From: Prosapia bicincta
Lineage: Eukaryota; Arthropoda; Insecta; Hemiptera; Cercopidae
Direction of reading: 5' to 3'
Assembly (NCBI GenBank): GCA_036971475.1
Contig: JBAIZL010000002.1
Location: forward strand, 335,336,820 to 335,400,819
Length of the DNA: 64,000 bases
Positions within the stretch are counted from its first letter, which is position 1. Each line of letters opens with the position of its first letter. A program made the translations under genes and the position numbers. Below, piece by piece: positions 38,101-53,019 of this stretch. The notes under the pieces are model-generated. The model ran no database searches and had not been told where the DNA came from. It saw only the letters and a list, made by a program, of their open reading frames with translations.

Positions 38101-41100
38101 CGAACACATAGTGGTATATACCTAACGCACTGCAGGCATCTCTCTTGGGCTCGTAGCCACTCGCATTACCACATTGACGGGTGTAAGGCTGTTACAGGCA
38201 GATTAGGGGTTGTTGCACGAACACATAGTGGTATATACCTAACGTACTGCAGGCATCTCTCTTGGGCTCGTAGCCACTCGCATTACAACATTGACGGGTG
38301 TAAGGCTGATACAGGCAGATTAGGGGTTGTTGCACGAACACATAGTGGTATATACCTAACGTACTGCAGGCATCTTTCTTGGGCACGTAGCCACTCGCAT
38401 TACCACATTGACGGGTGTAAGGCTGATACAGGCAGATTAGGGGTTGTTGCACGAACACATAGTGGTATATACCTAACGTACTGCAGGCATCTCTCTTGGG
38501 CTCGTAGCCACTCGCATTACCACATTGACGGGTGTAAGGCTGATACAGGCAGATTAGGGGTTGTTGCACGAACACATAGTGGTATATACCTAACGTACTG
38601 CAGGCATCTCTCTTGGGCACGTAGCCACTCGCATTACCACATTGACGGGTGTAAGGCTGATACAGGCAGATTAGGAGTTGTTGCACGAACACATAGTGGT
38701 ATATACCTAACGTACTGCAGGCATCTCTCTTGGGCACGTAGCCACTCGCATTACCACATTGACGGGTGTAAGGCTGATACAGGCAGATTAGAAGTTGTTG
38801 CACGATCACATAGTGGTATATACCTAACGTACTGCAGGCATCTTTCTTGGGCACAAAGCCACTCGCATTACCACATTGGCGGGTGTAAGGCTGTTACAGG
38901 CAGATTGGGGCTGTTGCACGAACACATAGTGGTATATACCTAACGCACTGCAGTCATCTTTCTTGGGCACGTAGCCACTCGCATTACCACATTGGCGGGT
39001 GTAAGGCTGTTACAGGCAGATTAGGGGTTGTTGCACGAACACATAGTGGTATATACCTAACGTACTGCAGGCATCTTTCTTGGGCACGTAGCCACTCGGA
39101 TTACCACATTGACGGGTGTAAGGCTGATACAGGCAGATTAAGGGTTGTTGCACGAACACATAGTGGTATATACCTAATGTACTGCAGGCATCTTTCTTGG
39201 GCACGTAGCCACTCGTTTTACCACATTGACGGGTGTAAGGCTGATACAGGCAGATTAAGGGTTTTTGCACGAACACATAGTGGTATATACCTAACGTACT
39301 GCATGCATCTTTCTTGGGCACGTAGCCACTCGGATTACCACATTGACGGGTGTAAGGCTGATACAGGCAGATTAGGGGTTGTTGCACGAACACATAGTGG
39401 TATATACCTAACGTACTGCAGGCATCTTTCTTGGGCACGTAGCCAATCGGATTACCACATTGACGGGTGTAAGGCTGATACAGGCAGATTAAGGGTTGTT
39501 GCACGAACACATAGTGGTATATACCTAATGTACTGCAGGCATCTTTCTTGGGCACGTAGCCACTCGCATTACCACATTGACGGGTGTAAGGCTGATACAG
39601 GCAGATTAAGGCTGGTTGCACGAACACATAGTGGTATATACCTAATGTACTGCAGGCATCTTTCTTGGGCACGTAGCCACTCGCTTTACCACATTGACGG
39701 GTGTAAGGCTGATACAGGCAGTTTAGGGGTTGTTGCACGAACACATAGTGGTATATACCTAACGTACTGCAGGCATCTTTCTTGGGCACGTAGCCACTCG
39801 GATTACCACATTGACGGGTGTAAGGCTGATACAGGCAGATTAGGGGTTGTTGCACGAACACATAGTGGTATATACCTAACGTACTGCAGGCATCTCTCTT
39901 GGGCACGTAGCCACTCGCATTACCACATTGACGGGTGTAAGGCTGATACAGGCAGATTAGGGGTTGTTGCACGAACACATAGTGGTATATACCTAACATA
40001 CTGCAGGCATCTTTCTTAGGCACGTAGCCACTCGGATTACCACATTGACGGGTGTAAGGCTGATACAGGCAAATTATTGGTTGTTGCACGAACATATAGT
40101 GGTATATACCTAACGTACTGCAGGCATCTCTCTTGGGCACGTAGCCACTCGCATTACCACATTGACGGGTGAAAGGCTGATACAGGCAGATTAGGAATTT
40201 TTGCACGAACACATAGTGGTATATACCTAATGTACTGCAGGCATCTTTCTTGGGCACGTAGCCACTCGCATTATCACATTGACGGGTGTAAGGCTGATAC
40301 AGGCAGATTAGGGGTTGTTGCACGAACACATAGTGGTATATACCTAACGTACTGCAGGCATCTTTCTTGGGCACGTAGCCACTCGCATTACCACATTGAC
40401 GGGTGTAAGGCTGATACAGGCAGATTAGGGGTTGTTGCACGAACACATAGTGGTATATACCTAACGTACTGTAGGCATCTTTCGTGGGCACGTAGCCACT
40501 CGCATTACCACATTGACGGGTGTAAGGCTGATACAGGCAGATTAGGGGTTGTTGCACGAACACATAGAGGTATATTCCTAACGTACTGCAAGCATCTCTC
40601 TTGGGCTCGTAGCCACTCGCATTACCACATTGACGGGTGTAAGGCTGTTACAGGCAGATTAGGGGTTGTTGCACGAACACATAGTGGTATATACCTAACG
40701 TACTGCAGGCATCTCTCTTGGGCTCGTAGCCACTCGCATTACAACATTGACGGGTGTAAGGCTGATACAGGCAGATTAGGGGTTGTTGCACGAACACATA
40801 GTGGTATATATCTAACGCACTGCAGGCATCTCTCTTGGGCTCGTAGCCACTCGCATTACCACAATGACGGGTGTAAGGCTGTTACAGGCAGATTAGGGGT
40901 TGTTGCACGAACACATAGTGGTATATACCTAACGTACTGTAGGCATCTCTCTTGGGCTCGTAGGCACTCGCATTACCACATTGACGGGTGTAAGGCTGTT
41001 ACAGGCAGATTAGGGGTTGTTGCACGAACACATAGTGGTATATACCTAACGTACTGCAGGCATCTCTCTTGGGCTCGTAGCCACTCGCATTACAACATTG

Positions 41101-44100
41101 ACGGGTGTAAGGCTGATACAGGCAGATTAGGGGTTGTTGCACGAACACATAGTGGTATATACCTAACGTACTGCAGGCATCTTTCTTGGGCACGTAGCCA
41201 CTCGCATTACCACATTGACGGGTGTAAGGCTGATACAGGCAGATTAGGGGTTGTTGCACGAACACATAGTGGTATATACCTAACGTACTGCAGGCATCTC
41301 TCTTGGGCTCGTAGCCACTCGCATTACCACATTGACGGGTGTAAGGCAGATACAGGCAGATTAGGGGTTGTTGCACGAACACATAGTGGTATATACCTAA
41401 CGTACTGCAGGCATCTCTCTTGGGCACGTAGCCACTCGCATTACCACATTGACGGAAGTAAGGCTGATACAGGCAGATTAGGAGTTGTTGCACGAACACA
41501 TAGTGGTATATACCTAACGTACTGCAGGCATCTCTCTTGGGCACGTAGCCACTCGCATTACCACATTGACGGGTGTAAGGCTGATACAGGCAGATTAGGG
41601 GTTGTTGCACGATCACATAGTGGTATATACCTAACGTACTGCAGGCATCTTTCTTGGGCACAAAGCCACTCGCATTACCACATTGGCGGGTGTAAGGCTG
41701 TTACAGGCAGATTAGGGGTTGTTGCACGAACACATAGTGGTATATACCTAACGCACTGCAGTCATCTTTCTTGGGCACGTAGCCACTCGCATTACCACAT
41801 TGGCGGGTGTAAGGCTGTTACAGGCAGATTAGGGGTTGTTGCACGAACACATAGTGGTATATACCTAACGTACTGCAGGCATCTTTCTTGGGCACGTAGC
41901 CACTCGCATTACCACATTGACGGGTGTAAGGCTGATACAGGCAGATTAGGGGTTGTTGCACGAACACATAGTGGTATATACCTAACGCACTGCAGGCATC
42001 TCTCTTGGGCTCGTAGCCACTCGCATTACCACATTGACGGGTGTAAGGCTGTTACAGGCAGATTAGGGGTTGTTGCACGAACACATAGTGGTATATACCT
42101 AACGTACTGCAGGCATCTCTCTTGGGCTCGTAGCCACTCGCATTACAACATTGACGGGTGTAAGGCTGATACAGGCAGATTAGGGGTTGTTGCACGAACA
42201 CATAGTGGTATATACCTAACGTACTGCAGGCATCTTTCTTGGGCACGTAGCCACTCGCATTACCACATTGGCGGGTGTAAGGCTGTTACAGGCAGATTAG
42301 GGGTTGTTGCACGAACACATAGTGGTATATACCTAACGCACTGCAGTCATCTTTCTTGGGCACGTAGCCACTCGCATTACCACATTGGCGGGTGTAAGGC
42401 TGTTACAGGCAGATTAGGGGTTGTTGCACGAACACATAGTGGTATATACCTAACGTACTGCAGGCATCTTTCTTGGGCACGTAGCCACTCGGATTACCAC
42501 ATTGACGGGTGTAAGGCGGATACAGGCAGATTAAGGGTTGTTGCACGAACACATAGTGGTATATACCTAATGTACTGCAGGCATCTTTCTTGGGCACGTA
42601 GCCACTCGTTTTACCACATTGACGGGTGTAAGGCTGATACAGGCAGATTAAGGGTTGTTGCACGAACACATAGTGGTATATACCTAACGTACTGCAGGCA
42701 TCTTTCTTGTTCACGTAGCCACTCGGCTTACCACATTGACGGGTGTAAGGCTGATACAGGCAGATTAGGGGTTGTTGCACGAACACATAGTGGTATATAC
42801 CTAACGTACTGCAGGCATCTTTCTTGGGCACGTAGCCACTCGCTTTACCACATTGACGGGTGTAAGGCTGATACAGGCAGATTAAGGGTTGTTGCACGAA
42901 CACATAGTGGTATATACCTAACGTACTGCAGGCATCTTTCTTGGGCACGTAGCCACTCGGATTACCACATTGACGGGTGTAAGGCTGATACAGGCAGATT
43001 AGGGGTTGTTGCACGAACACATAGTGGTATATACCTAACGTACTGCAGGCATCTTTCTTGGGCACGTAGCCACTCGGATTACCACATTGACGGGTGTAAG
43101 GCTGATACAGGCAGATTAGGGGTTGTTGCACGAACACATAGTGGTATATACCTAACGTACTGCAGGCATCTCTCTTGGGTACGTAGCCACTCGCATTACC
43201 ACATTGACGGGTGTAAGGCTGATACAGGCAGATTAGGGGTTGTTGCACGAACACATAGTGGTATATACCTAACGTACTGCAGGCATCTTTCTTAGGCACG
43301 TAGCCACTCGGATTACCACATTGACGGGTGTAAGGCTGATACAGGCAGATTAGGGGTTGTTGCACGAACATATAGTGGTATATACCTAACGTACTGCAGG
43401 CATCTCTCTTGGGCACGTAGCCACTCGCATTACCACATTGTCGGGTGTAAGGCTGATACAGGCAGATTAGGAATTTTTGCACGAACACATAATGGTATAT
43501 ACCTAACGTACTGCAGGCATCTCTCTTGGGTACGTAGCCACTCGCATTACCACATTGACGGGTGTAAGGCTGATACAGGCAGATTAGGGGTTGTTGCACG
43601 AACACATAGTGGTATATACCTAACGTACTGCAGGCATCTTTCTTAGGCACGTAGCCACTCGGATTACCACATTGACGGGTGTAAGGCTGATACAGGCAGA
43701 TTAGGGGTTGTTGCACGAATATATAGTGGTATATACCTAACGTACTGCAGGCATCTCTCTTGGGCACGTAGCCACTCGCATTACCACATTGACGGGTGTA
43801 AGGCTGATACAGGCAGATTAGGGGTTGTTGCACGAACACATAGAGGTATATACCTAACGTACTGCAAGCATCTCTCTTGGGCTCGTAGCCACTCGCATTA
43901 CCACATTGACGGGTGTAAGGCTGTTACCGGCAGATTAGGGGTTGTTGCACGAACACATAGTGGTATATACCTAACGTACTGCAGGCATCTCTCTTGGGCT
44001 CGTAGCCACTCGCATTACAACATTGACGGGTGTAAGGCTGATACAGGCAGATTAGGGGTTGTTGCACGAACACATAGTGGTATATATCTAACGCACTGCA

Positions 44101-47100
44101 GGCATCTCTCTTGGGCACGTAGCCACTCGCATTACCACAATGACGGGTGTAAGGCTGTTACAGGCAGATTAGGGGTTGTTGCACGAACACATAGTGGTAT
44201 ATACCTAACGTACTGTAGGCATCTTTCTTGGGCACGTAGCCACTCGCATTACCACATTGACGGGTGTAAGGCTGATACAGGCAGATTAGGGGTTGTTGCA
44301 CGAACACATAGTGGTATATACCTAACGCACTGCAGGCATCTCTCTTGGGCTCGTAGCCACTCGCATTACCACATTGACGGGTGTAAGGCTGTTACAGGCA
44401 GGTTAGGGGTTGTTGCACGAACACATAGTGGTATATACCTAACGTACTGCAGGCATCTCTCTTGGGCACGTAGCCACTCGCATTACCACATTGACGGGTG
44501 TAAGGCTGTTACCGGCAGATTAGGGGTTGTTGCACGAACACATAGTGGTATATACCTAACGTACTGCAGGCATCTCTCTTGGGCTCGTAGCCACTCGCAA
44601 TACAACATTGACGGGTGTAAGGCTGATACAGGCAGATTAGGGGTTGTTGCACGAACACATAGTGGTATATATCTAACGCACTGCAGGCATCTCTCTTGGG
44701 CACGTAGCCACTCGCATTACCACAATGACGGGTGTAAGGGTGTTACAGGCAGATTAGGGGTTGTTGCACGAACACATAGTGGTATATACCTAACGTACTG
44801 TAGGCATCTTTCTTGGGCACGTAGCCACTCGCATTACCACATTGACGGGTGTAAGGCTGATACAGGCAGATTAGGGGTTGTTGCACGAACACATAGTGGT
44901 ATATACCTAACGTACTGCAGGCATCTCTCTTGGGTACGTAGCCACTCGCATTACCACATTGACGGGTGTAAGGCTGATACAGGCAGATTAGGGGTTGTTG
45001 CACGAACACATAGTGGTATATACCTAACGTACTGCAGGCATCTTTCTTAGGCACGTAGCCACTCGGATTACCACATTGACGGGTGTAAGGCTGATACAGG
45101 CAGATTAGGGGTTGGTGCACGAACATATAGTGGTATATACCTAACGTACTGCAGGCATCTCTCTTGGGCACGTAGCCACTCGCATTACCACATTGACGGG
45201 TGTAAGGCTGATACAGGCAGATTAGGAATTTTTGCACGAACACATAATGGTATATACCTAATGTACTGCAGGCATCTTTCTTGGGCACGTAGCCACTCGC
45301 ATTATTACATTGACGGGTGTAAGGCTGATACAGGCAGATTAGGGGTTGTTGCACGAACACATAGTGGTATATACCTAACGTACTGCAATCATCTTTCTTG
45401 GGCACGTAGCCACTCGCATTACCACATTGACGGGTGTAAGGCTGATACAGGCAGATTAGGGGTTGTTGCACGAACACATAGTGGTATATACCTAACGTAC
45501 AGTAGGCATCTTTCTTGGGCACGTAGCCACTCGCATTACCACATTGACGGGTGTAAGGCTGATACAGGCAGATTAGGGGTTGTTGCACGAACACATAGAG
45601 GTATATACCTAACGTACTGCAAGCATCTCTCTTGGGCTCGTAGCCACTCGCATTACCACATTGACGGGTGTAAGGCTGTTACAGGCAGATTAGGGGTTGT
45701 TGCACGAACACATAGTGGTATATACCTAACGTACTGCAGGCATCTCTCTTGGGCTCGTAGCCACTCGCATTACAACATTGACGGGTGTAAGGCTGATACA
45801 GGCAGATTAGGGGTTGTTGCACGAACACATAGTGGTATATATCTAACGCACTGCAGGCATCTCTCTTGGGCACGTAGCCACTCGCATTACCACAATGACG
45901 GGTGTAAGGCTGTTACAGGCAGATTAGGGGTTGTTGCACGAACACATAGTGGTATATACCTAACGTACTGTAGGCATCTTTCTTGGGCACGTAGCCACTC
46001 GCATTACCACATTGACGGGTGTAAGGCTGATACAGGCAGATTAGGGGTTGTTGCACGAACACATAGTGGTATATACCTAACGCACTGCAGGCATCTCTCT
46101 TGGGCTCGTAGCCACTCGCATTACCACATTGACGGGTGTAAGGCTGTTACAGGCAGATTAGGGGTTGTTGCACGAACACATAGTGGTATATACCTAACGT
46201 ACTGCAGGCATCTCTCTTGGGCACGTAGCCACTCGCATTACCACATTGACGGGTGTAAGGCTGATACAGGCAGATTAGGGATTGTTGCACGAACACATAG
46301 TGGTATATACCTAACGTACTGCAGGCATCTTTCTTGGGCACGTAGCCACTCGCATTACCACATTGACGGGTGTAAGGCTGATACAGGCAGATTAGGGGTT
46401 GTTGCACGAACACATAGTGGTATATACCTAACGTACTGCAGGCATCTCTCTTGGGCTCGTAGCCACTCGCATTACCACATTGACGGGTGTAAGGCTGATA
46501 CAGGCAGATTAGGGGTTGTTGCACGAACACATAGTGGTATATACCTAACGTACTGCAGGCATCTCTCTTGGGCACGTAGCCACTCGCATTACCACATTGA
46601 CGGGTGTAAGGCTGATACAGGCAGATTAGGAGTTGTTGCACGAACACATAGTGGTATATACCTAACGTACTGCAGGCATCTCTCTTGGGCACGTAGCCAC
46701 TCGCATTACCACATTGACGGGTGTAAGGCTGATACAGGCAGATTAGGGGTTGTTGCACGATCACATAGTGGTATATACCTAACGTACTGCAGGCATCTTT
46801 CTTGGGCACAAAGCCACTCGCATTACCACATTGGCGGTTGTAAGGCTGTTACAGGCAGATTAGGGGTTGTTGCACGAACACATAGTGGTATATACCTAAC
46901 GCACTGCAGTCATCTTTCTTGGGCACGTAGCCACTCGCATTACCACATTGGCGGGTGTAAGGCTGTTACAGGCATATTAGGGGTTGTTGCACGAACACAT
47001 AGTGGTATATACCTAACGTACTGCAGGCATCTTTCTTGGGCACGTAGCTACTCGGATTACCACGTTGACGGGTGTAAGGCTGATACAGGCAGATTAAGGG

Positions 47101-49140
47101 TTGTTGCACGAACACATAAAGGGTATATACCTAATGTACTGCAGGCATCTTTCTTGGGCACGTAGCCACTCGTTTTACCACATTGACGGGTGTAAGGCTG
47201 ATACAGGCAGATTAAGGGTTGTTGCACGAACACATAGTGGTATATACCTAACGTACTGCAGGCATCTTTCTTGGGCACGTAGCCACTCGGATTACCACAT
47301 TGACGGGTGTAAGGCTGATACAGGCAGATTAGGGGTTGTTGCACGAACACATAGTGGTATATACCTAACGTACTGCAGGCATCTTTCTTGGGCACGTAGC
47401 CACTCGGATTACCACATTGACGGGTGTAAGGCTGATACAGGCAGATTAAGGGTTGTTGCACGAACACATAGTGGTATATACCTAATGTACTGCAGGCATC
47501 ATTCTTGGGCACGTAGCCACTCGCATTACCACATTGACGGGTGTAAGGCTGATACAGGCAGATTAAGGTTGGTTGCACGAACACATAGTGGTATATACCT
47601 AATGTACTGCAGGCATCTTTCTTGGGCACGTAGCCACTCGCTTTACCACATTGACGGGTGTAAGGCTGATACAGGCAGATTAGGGGTTGTTGCACGAACA
47701 CATAGTGGTATATACCTAACGTACTGCAGGCATCTTTCTTAGGCACGTAGCCACTCGGATTACCACATTGACGGGTGTAAGGCTGATACAGGCAGATTAG
47801 GGGTTGTTGCACGAACACATAGTGGTATATACCTAACGTACTGCAGGCATCTCTCTTGGGCACGTAGCCACTCGCATTACCACATTGACGGGTGTAAGGC
47901 TGATACAGGAAGATTAGGGGTTGTTGCACCAACACATAGTGGTATATACCTAACGTACTGCAGGCATCTTTCTAGGGCACGTAGCCACTCAGATTACCAC
48001 ATTGACGGGTGTAAGGCTGATACAGGCAGATTAGGTATTGTTGCACGAACACATAGTGGTATATACCTAATGTACTGCAGGCATCTTTCTTGGGCACGTA
48101 GCCACTCGCATTACCACATTGACGGGTGTAAGGCTGATACAGGCAGATTAGGGGTTGTTGCACGAACACATAGTGGTATATACCTAACGTACTGCAGGCA
48201 TCTTTCTTGGGAACGTAGCCACTCGCATTACCACATTGACGGGTGTAAGGCTGATACAGGCAGATTAGGGGTTGTTGCACGAACACATAGTGGTATATAC
48301 CTAACGTACTGCAGGCATCTTTCTTGGGCACGTAGCCACTCGCATTACCACATTGACGGGTGTAAGGCTGATACAGGCAGATTAAGGGTTGTTGCACGAA
48401 CACATAGTGGTATATACCTAATGTACTGCAGGCATCTTTCTTGGGCACGTAGCCACTCGCTTTAAAACATTGACGGGTGTAAGGCTGATACAGGCAGATT
48501 AAGGGTTGTTGCACGAACACATAGTGGTATATACCTAACGTACTGCAGGCATCTTTCTTGGGCACGTAGCCACTCGGATTACCACATTGACGGGTGTAAG
48601 GCTGATACAGGCAGATTAGGGGTTGTTGCACGAACACATAGTGGTATATACCTAACGTACTGCAGGCATCTTTCTTGGGCACGTAGCCACTCGGATTACC
48701 ACATTGACGGGTGTAAGGCTGATACAGGCAGATTAGGGGTTGTTGCACGAACACATAGTGGTATATACCTAACGTACTGCAGGCATCTCTCTTGGGCACG
48801 TAGCCACTCGCATTACCACATTGACGGGTGTAAGGCTGATACAAGCAGATTAGGGGTTGTTGCACGAACACATAGTGGTATATACCTAACGTACTGCAGG
48901 CATCTTTCTTAGGCACGTAGCCACTCGGATTACCACATTGTCGGGTGTAAGGCTGATACAGGCAGATTAGGGGTTGTTGCACGAACACATAGTGGTATAT
49001 ACCTAACGTACTGCAGGCATCTCTCTTGGGCACGTAGCCACTCGCATTACCACATTGACGGGTGTAAGGCTGATACAGGCAGATTAGGGGTTGTTGCACG
49101 AACACATAGTGGTATATACCTAACGTACTGCAGGCATCTT
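20131..49140. repeat. Satellite sub-block 3 with irregular higher-order repeats
   Basis: An ordered series of variant monomers recurs. CTGCAAGCATCTCTC is followed by ATTACAACATTG, TATATATCTAACGCACTG, ACCACAATGACGG and CTGTAGGCAT, later by TTGCACGATCACATAG and GGGCACAAAGCC. The CTGCAAGCATC marker starts at 21,061, 23,751, 27,495, 30,760, 32,866, 34,738, 35,323, 37,663, 40,587, 43,863 and 45,618. Intervals are multiples of 117 bp, apart from small deletions that can be located near 23,466, 29,090, 29,305 and 38,906. The period is irregular (5 to 32 monomers), indicating nested block duplications. Confidence 0.85.
40230..43295 (+). other. Longest satellite open frame (1,021 codons), judged non-coding
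   Basis: An open frame of about 26 copies of a 39-residue unit (HSHYHIDGCKADTGRLGVVA, then RTHSGIYLTYCRHLSWARS). It begins at an ATG made by the ACGTAC to ATGTAC variant and ends at TAG made by the TTGGGC to TTAGGC variant. Both are simply monomer variants. There is no signal peptide, recognisable fold or codon preference, and the opposite strand is also largely open. Similar frames occur along the whole array. Translation of a spliced or readthrough satellite transcript cannot be excluded, but nothing here supports a gene. Confidence 0.8.
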
Positions 49141-52100
49141 TCTAGGGCACGTAGCCACTCGGATTACCACATTGACGGGTGTAAGGCTGATACAGGCAGA
49201 TTACGAATTGTTGCACGAACACATAGTGGTATATACCTAATGTACTGCAGGCATCTTTCTTGGGCACGTAGCCACTCGCATTACCACATTGACGGGTGTA
49301 AGGCTGATACAGGCAGATTAGGGGTTGTTGCACGAACACATAGTGGTATATACCTAACGTACTGCAGGCATCTTTCTTGGGCACGTAGCCACTCGCATTA
49401 CCACATTGACGGGTGTAAGGCTGATACAGGCAGATTAGGGGTTGTTGCACGAACACATAGTGGTATATACCTAACGTACTGCAGGCATCTTTCTTGGGCA
49501 CGTAGCCACTCGCATTACCACATTGACGGGTGTAAGGCTGATACAGGCAGATTAAGGGTTGTTGCACGAACACATAGTGGTATATACCTAACGTACTGCA
49601 GGCATCTTTCTTGGGCACGTAGCCACTCGCGTTACCACATCGACGGGTGTAAGGCTGATACAGGCAGATTAGGGGTTGTTGCACGAATACATAGTGGTAT
49701 ATACCTAACGTACTGCAGGCATCTTTCTTGGGCACGTAGCCACTCGCATTACCACATTGACGGGTGTAAGGCTGATACAGGCAGATTAGGGGTTGTTGCA
49801 CGAACACATAGTGGTATATACCTAACGTACTGCAGGCATCTTTCTTGGGCACGTAGCCACTCGCATTACCACATTGACGGGTGCAAGGCTGATACAGGCA
49901 GATTAGGGGTTGTTGCACGAACACATAGTGGTATATACCTAATGTACTGCAGGCATCTTTCTTGGGCTCTTAGCCACTCGCATTACCACATTGACGGGTG
50001 TAAGGCTGATACAGGCAGATTAGGAGTTGTTGCACGAACACATAGTGGTATATACCTAATGTACTGCAGGCATCTTTCTTGGGCACGTAGCCACTCGCAT
50101 TACCACATTGACGGGTGTAAGGCTGATACAGGCAGATTAGGGGTTGTTGCACGAACACGTAGTGGTATATACCTAACGTACTGCAGGCATCTTTCTTGGG
50201 CACGTAGCCACTCGCATTACCACATTGACGGGTGTAAGGCTGATACAGGCAGATTAGGGGTTGTTGCACGAACACATAGTGGTATATACCTAACGCACTG
50301 CAGGCATCTCTCTTGGGCTCGTAGCCGCTCGTATTACCACATTGACGGGTGCAAGGCTAATACAGGCAGATTAAGGGTTGTTGCACGAACACATAGTGGT
50401 ATATACCTAACGTACTGCAGGCATCTCTCTTGGGCACGTAGCCGCTCGCATTACCACATTGACGGGTGTAAGGCTGATACAGGCAGATTAAGGCTTGTTG
50501 CACGAACACATAGTGGTATATACCTAATGTACTGCAGGCATCTTTCTTGGGCACGTAGCCACTCGCATTACCACATTGACGGGTGTAAGGCTGATACAGG
50601 CAGATTAGGGGTTGTTGCACGAACACATAGTGGTATATACCTAACGCACTGCAGGCATCTCTCTTGGGCACGTAGCCACTCGCATTACCACATTGACGGG
50701 TGTAAGGCTGATACAGGCAGATTAGGGCTTGTTGCACGAACATATAGTGGTATATACCTAACGTACTGCAGGCATCTTTCTTGGGCACGTAGCCGCTCGA
50801 ATTACCACATTGACGGGTGCAAGGCTGATACAGGCAGATTAGGGGTTATTGCACGAACACATAGTGGTATATACCTAACGTACTGCAGGCATCTCTCTTG
50901 GGCACGTAGCCGCTCGCATTACCACATTGATGGGTGTAAGGCTGATACAGGCAGATTAGGGGTTGTTGCACGAACACATAGTGGTATATACCTAACGCAC
51001 TGCAGGCATCTTTCTTGGGCACGTAGCCGCTCGAATTACCACATTGGCGGGTGTAAGGCTGATACAGGCAGATTAAGGGTTGTTGCACGAACACATAGTG
51101 GTATATACCTAACGTACTGCAGGCATATTTCTTGGGCACGTAGCTACTCGCATTACCACATTGACGGGTGCAAGGCTGATACAGGCAGATTAAGGGTTGT
51201 TGCACGAACACATAGTGGTATATACCTAATGTACTGCAGGCATCTTTCTTGGGCACGTAGCCATTCGCATTACCACATTGACGGGTTATAGGCTGCTACA
51301 GGCAGATTAAGGGTTGTTGCACGAACACATAGTGGTATATACATAATGTACTGCAGGCATCGTTCTTGGGCACGTAGCCACTCGCATTACCACATTGACG
51401 GGTGTAAGGATGTTACAGGCAGATTAGGGCTTGTTGCACGAACACATAGTGGTATATACCTAACGTACTGCAGGGTTCTCTCTTGGGCTCGTAGCCACTC
51501 GCATTACCACATTGACGGGTGTAAGGCTGATACAGGCAGATTAGGGGTTGTTGCACGAACACATAGTGGTATATACCTAACGTACTGCAGGCATCTCTCT
51601 TGGGCTCGTAGCCACTCGCATTACCACATTGGCGGGTGTAAGGCTGTTACAGGCAGATTAGGAGTTGTTGCACGAAAACATAGTTGTATATACCTAATGT
51701 ACTGCAGGCATCTTTCTTGGGCACGTAGCCACTCGCATTACCACATTGACGGGTGCAAGGCTGATACAGGCAGATTAAGGGTTGTTGCACGAACACATAG
51801 TGGTATATACCTAACGTACTGCAGGCATCTCTCTTGGGCTCGTAGCCGCTCGCATTACCACATTGACGGGTGTAAGGCTGATACAGGCAGATTAAGGGTT
51901 GTTGCACGAACACATAGTGGTATATACCTAACGTACTGCAGGCATCATTCTTGGGCTCGTAGCCGCTCGCATTACCACATTGACGGGTGTAAGGCTGATA
52001 CAGGCAGATTAAGGGTTGTTGCACGAACACATAGTGGTATATACCTAATGTACTACAGGCATCTTTCTTGGGCACGTAGCCGCTCGAATTACCACATTGG

Positions 52101-53019
52101 CGGGTGTAAGGCTGTTACAGGCAGATTAGGGGTTGTTGCACGAACACATAGTGGTATATACCTAACGTACTGCAGGCATCTTTCTTGGGCACGTAGCCAC
52201 TCGCATTACCACATTGACGGGTGTAAGGCTGATACAGGCAGATTAGGGGTTGTTGCACGAACACATAGTGGTATATACCTAACGTACTGCAGGCATCTCT
52301 CTTGGGCTCGTAGCCACTCGCATTACCACATTGACGGGTGTAAGGCTGATACAGGCAGATTAAGGGTTGTTGCACGAACACATATTGGTATATACCTAAC
52401 GTACTGCAGGCATCTTTCTTGGGCACGTAGCTACTCGCATTACCACATTGACGGGTGCAAGGCTGATACAGGCAGATTAAGGGTTGTTGCACGAACACAT
52501 AGTGGTATATACCTAATGTACTGCAGGCATCTTTCTTGGGCACGTAGCCACTCGCATTACCACATTGACGGGTAATAGGCTGCTACAGGCAGATTAAGGG
52601 TTGTTGCACGAACACATAGTGGTATATACCTAATGTACTGCAGGCATCTTTCTTGGGCACGTAGCCACTCGCATTACCACATTGACGGGTGTAAGGATGT
52701 TACAGGCAGATTAGGGCTTGTTGCACGAACACATAGTGGTATATACCTAACGTACTGCAGGCATCTCTCTTGGGCTCGTAGCCACTCGCATTACCACATT
52801 GACGGGTGTAAGGCTGATACAGGCAGATTAGGGGTTGTTGCACGAACACATAGTGGTATATACCTAACGTACTGCAGGCATCTCTCTTGGGCTCGTAGCC
52901 ACTCGCATTACCACATTGGCGGGTGTAAGGATGTTACAGGCAGATTAGGGCTTGTTGCACGAACACATAGTGGTATATACCTAACGTACTGCAGGCATCT
53001 CTCTTGGGCTCGTAGCCAC

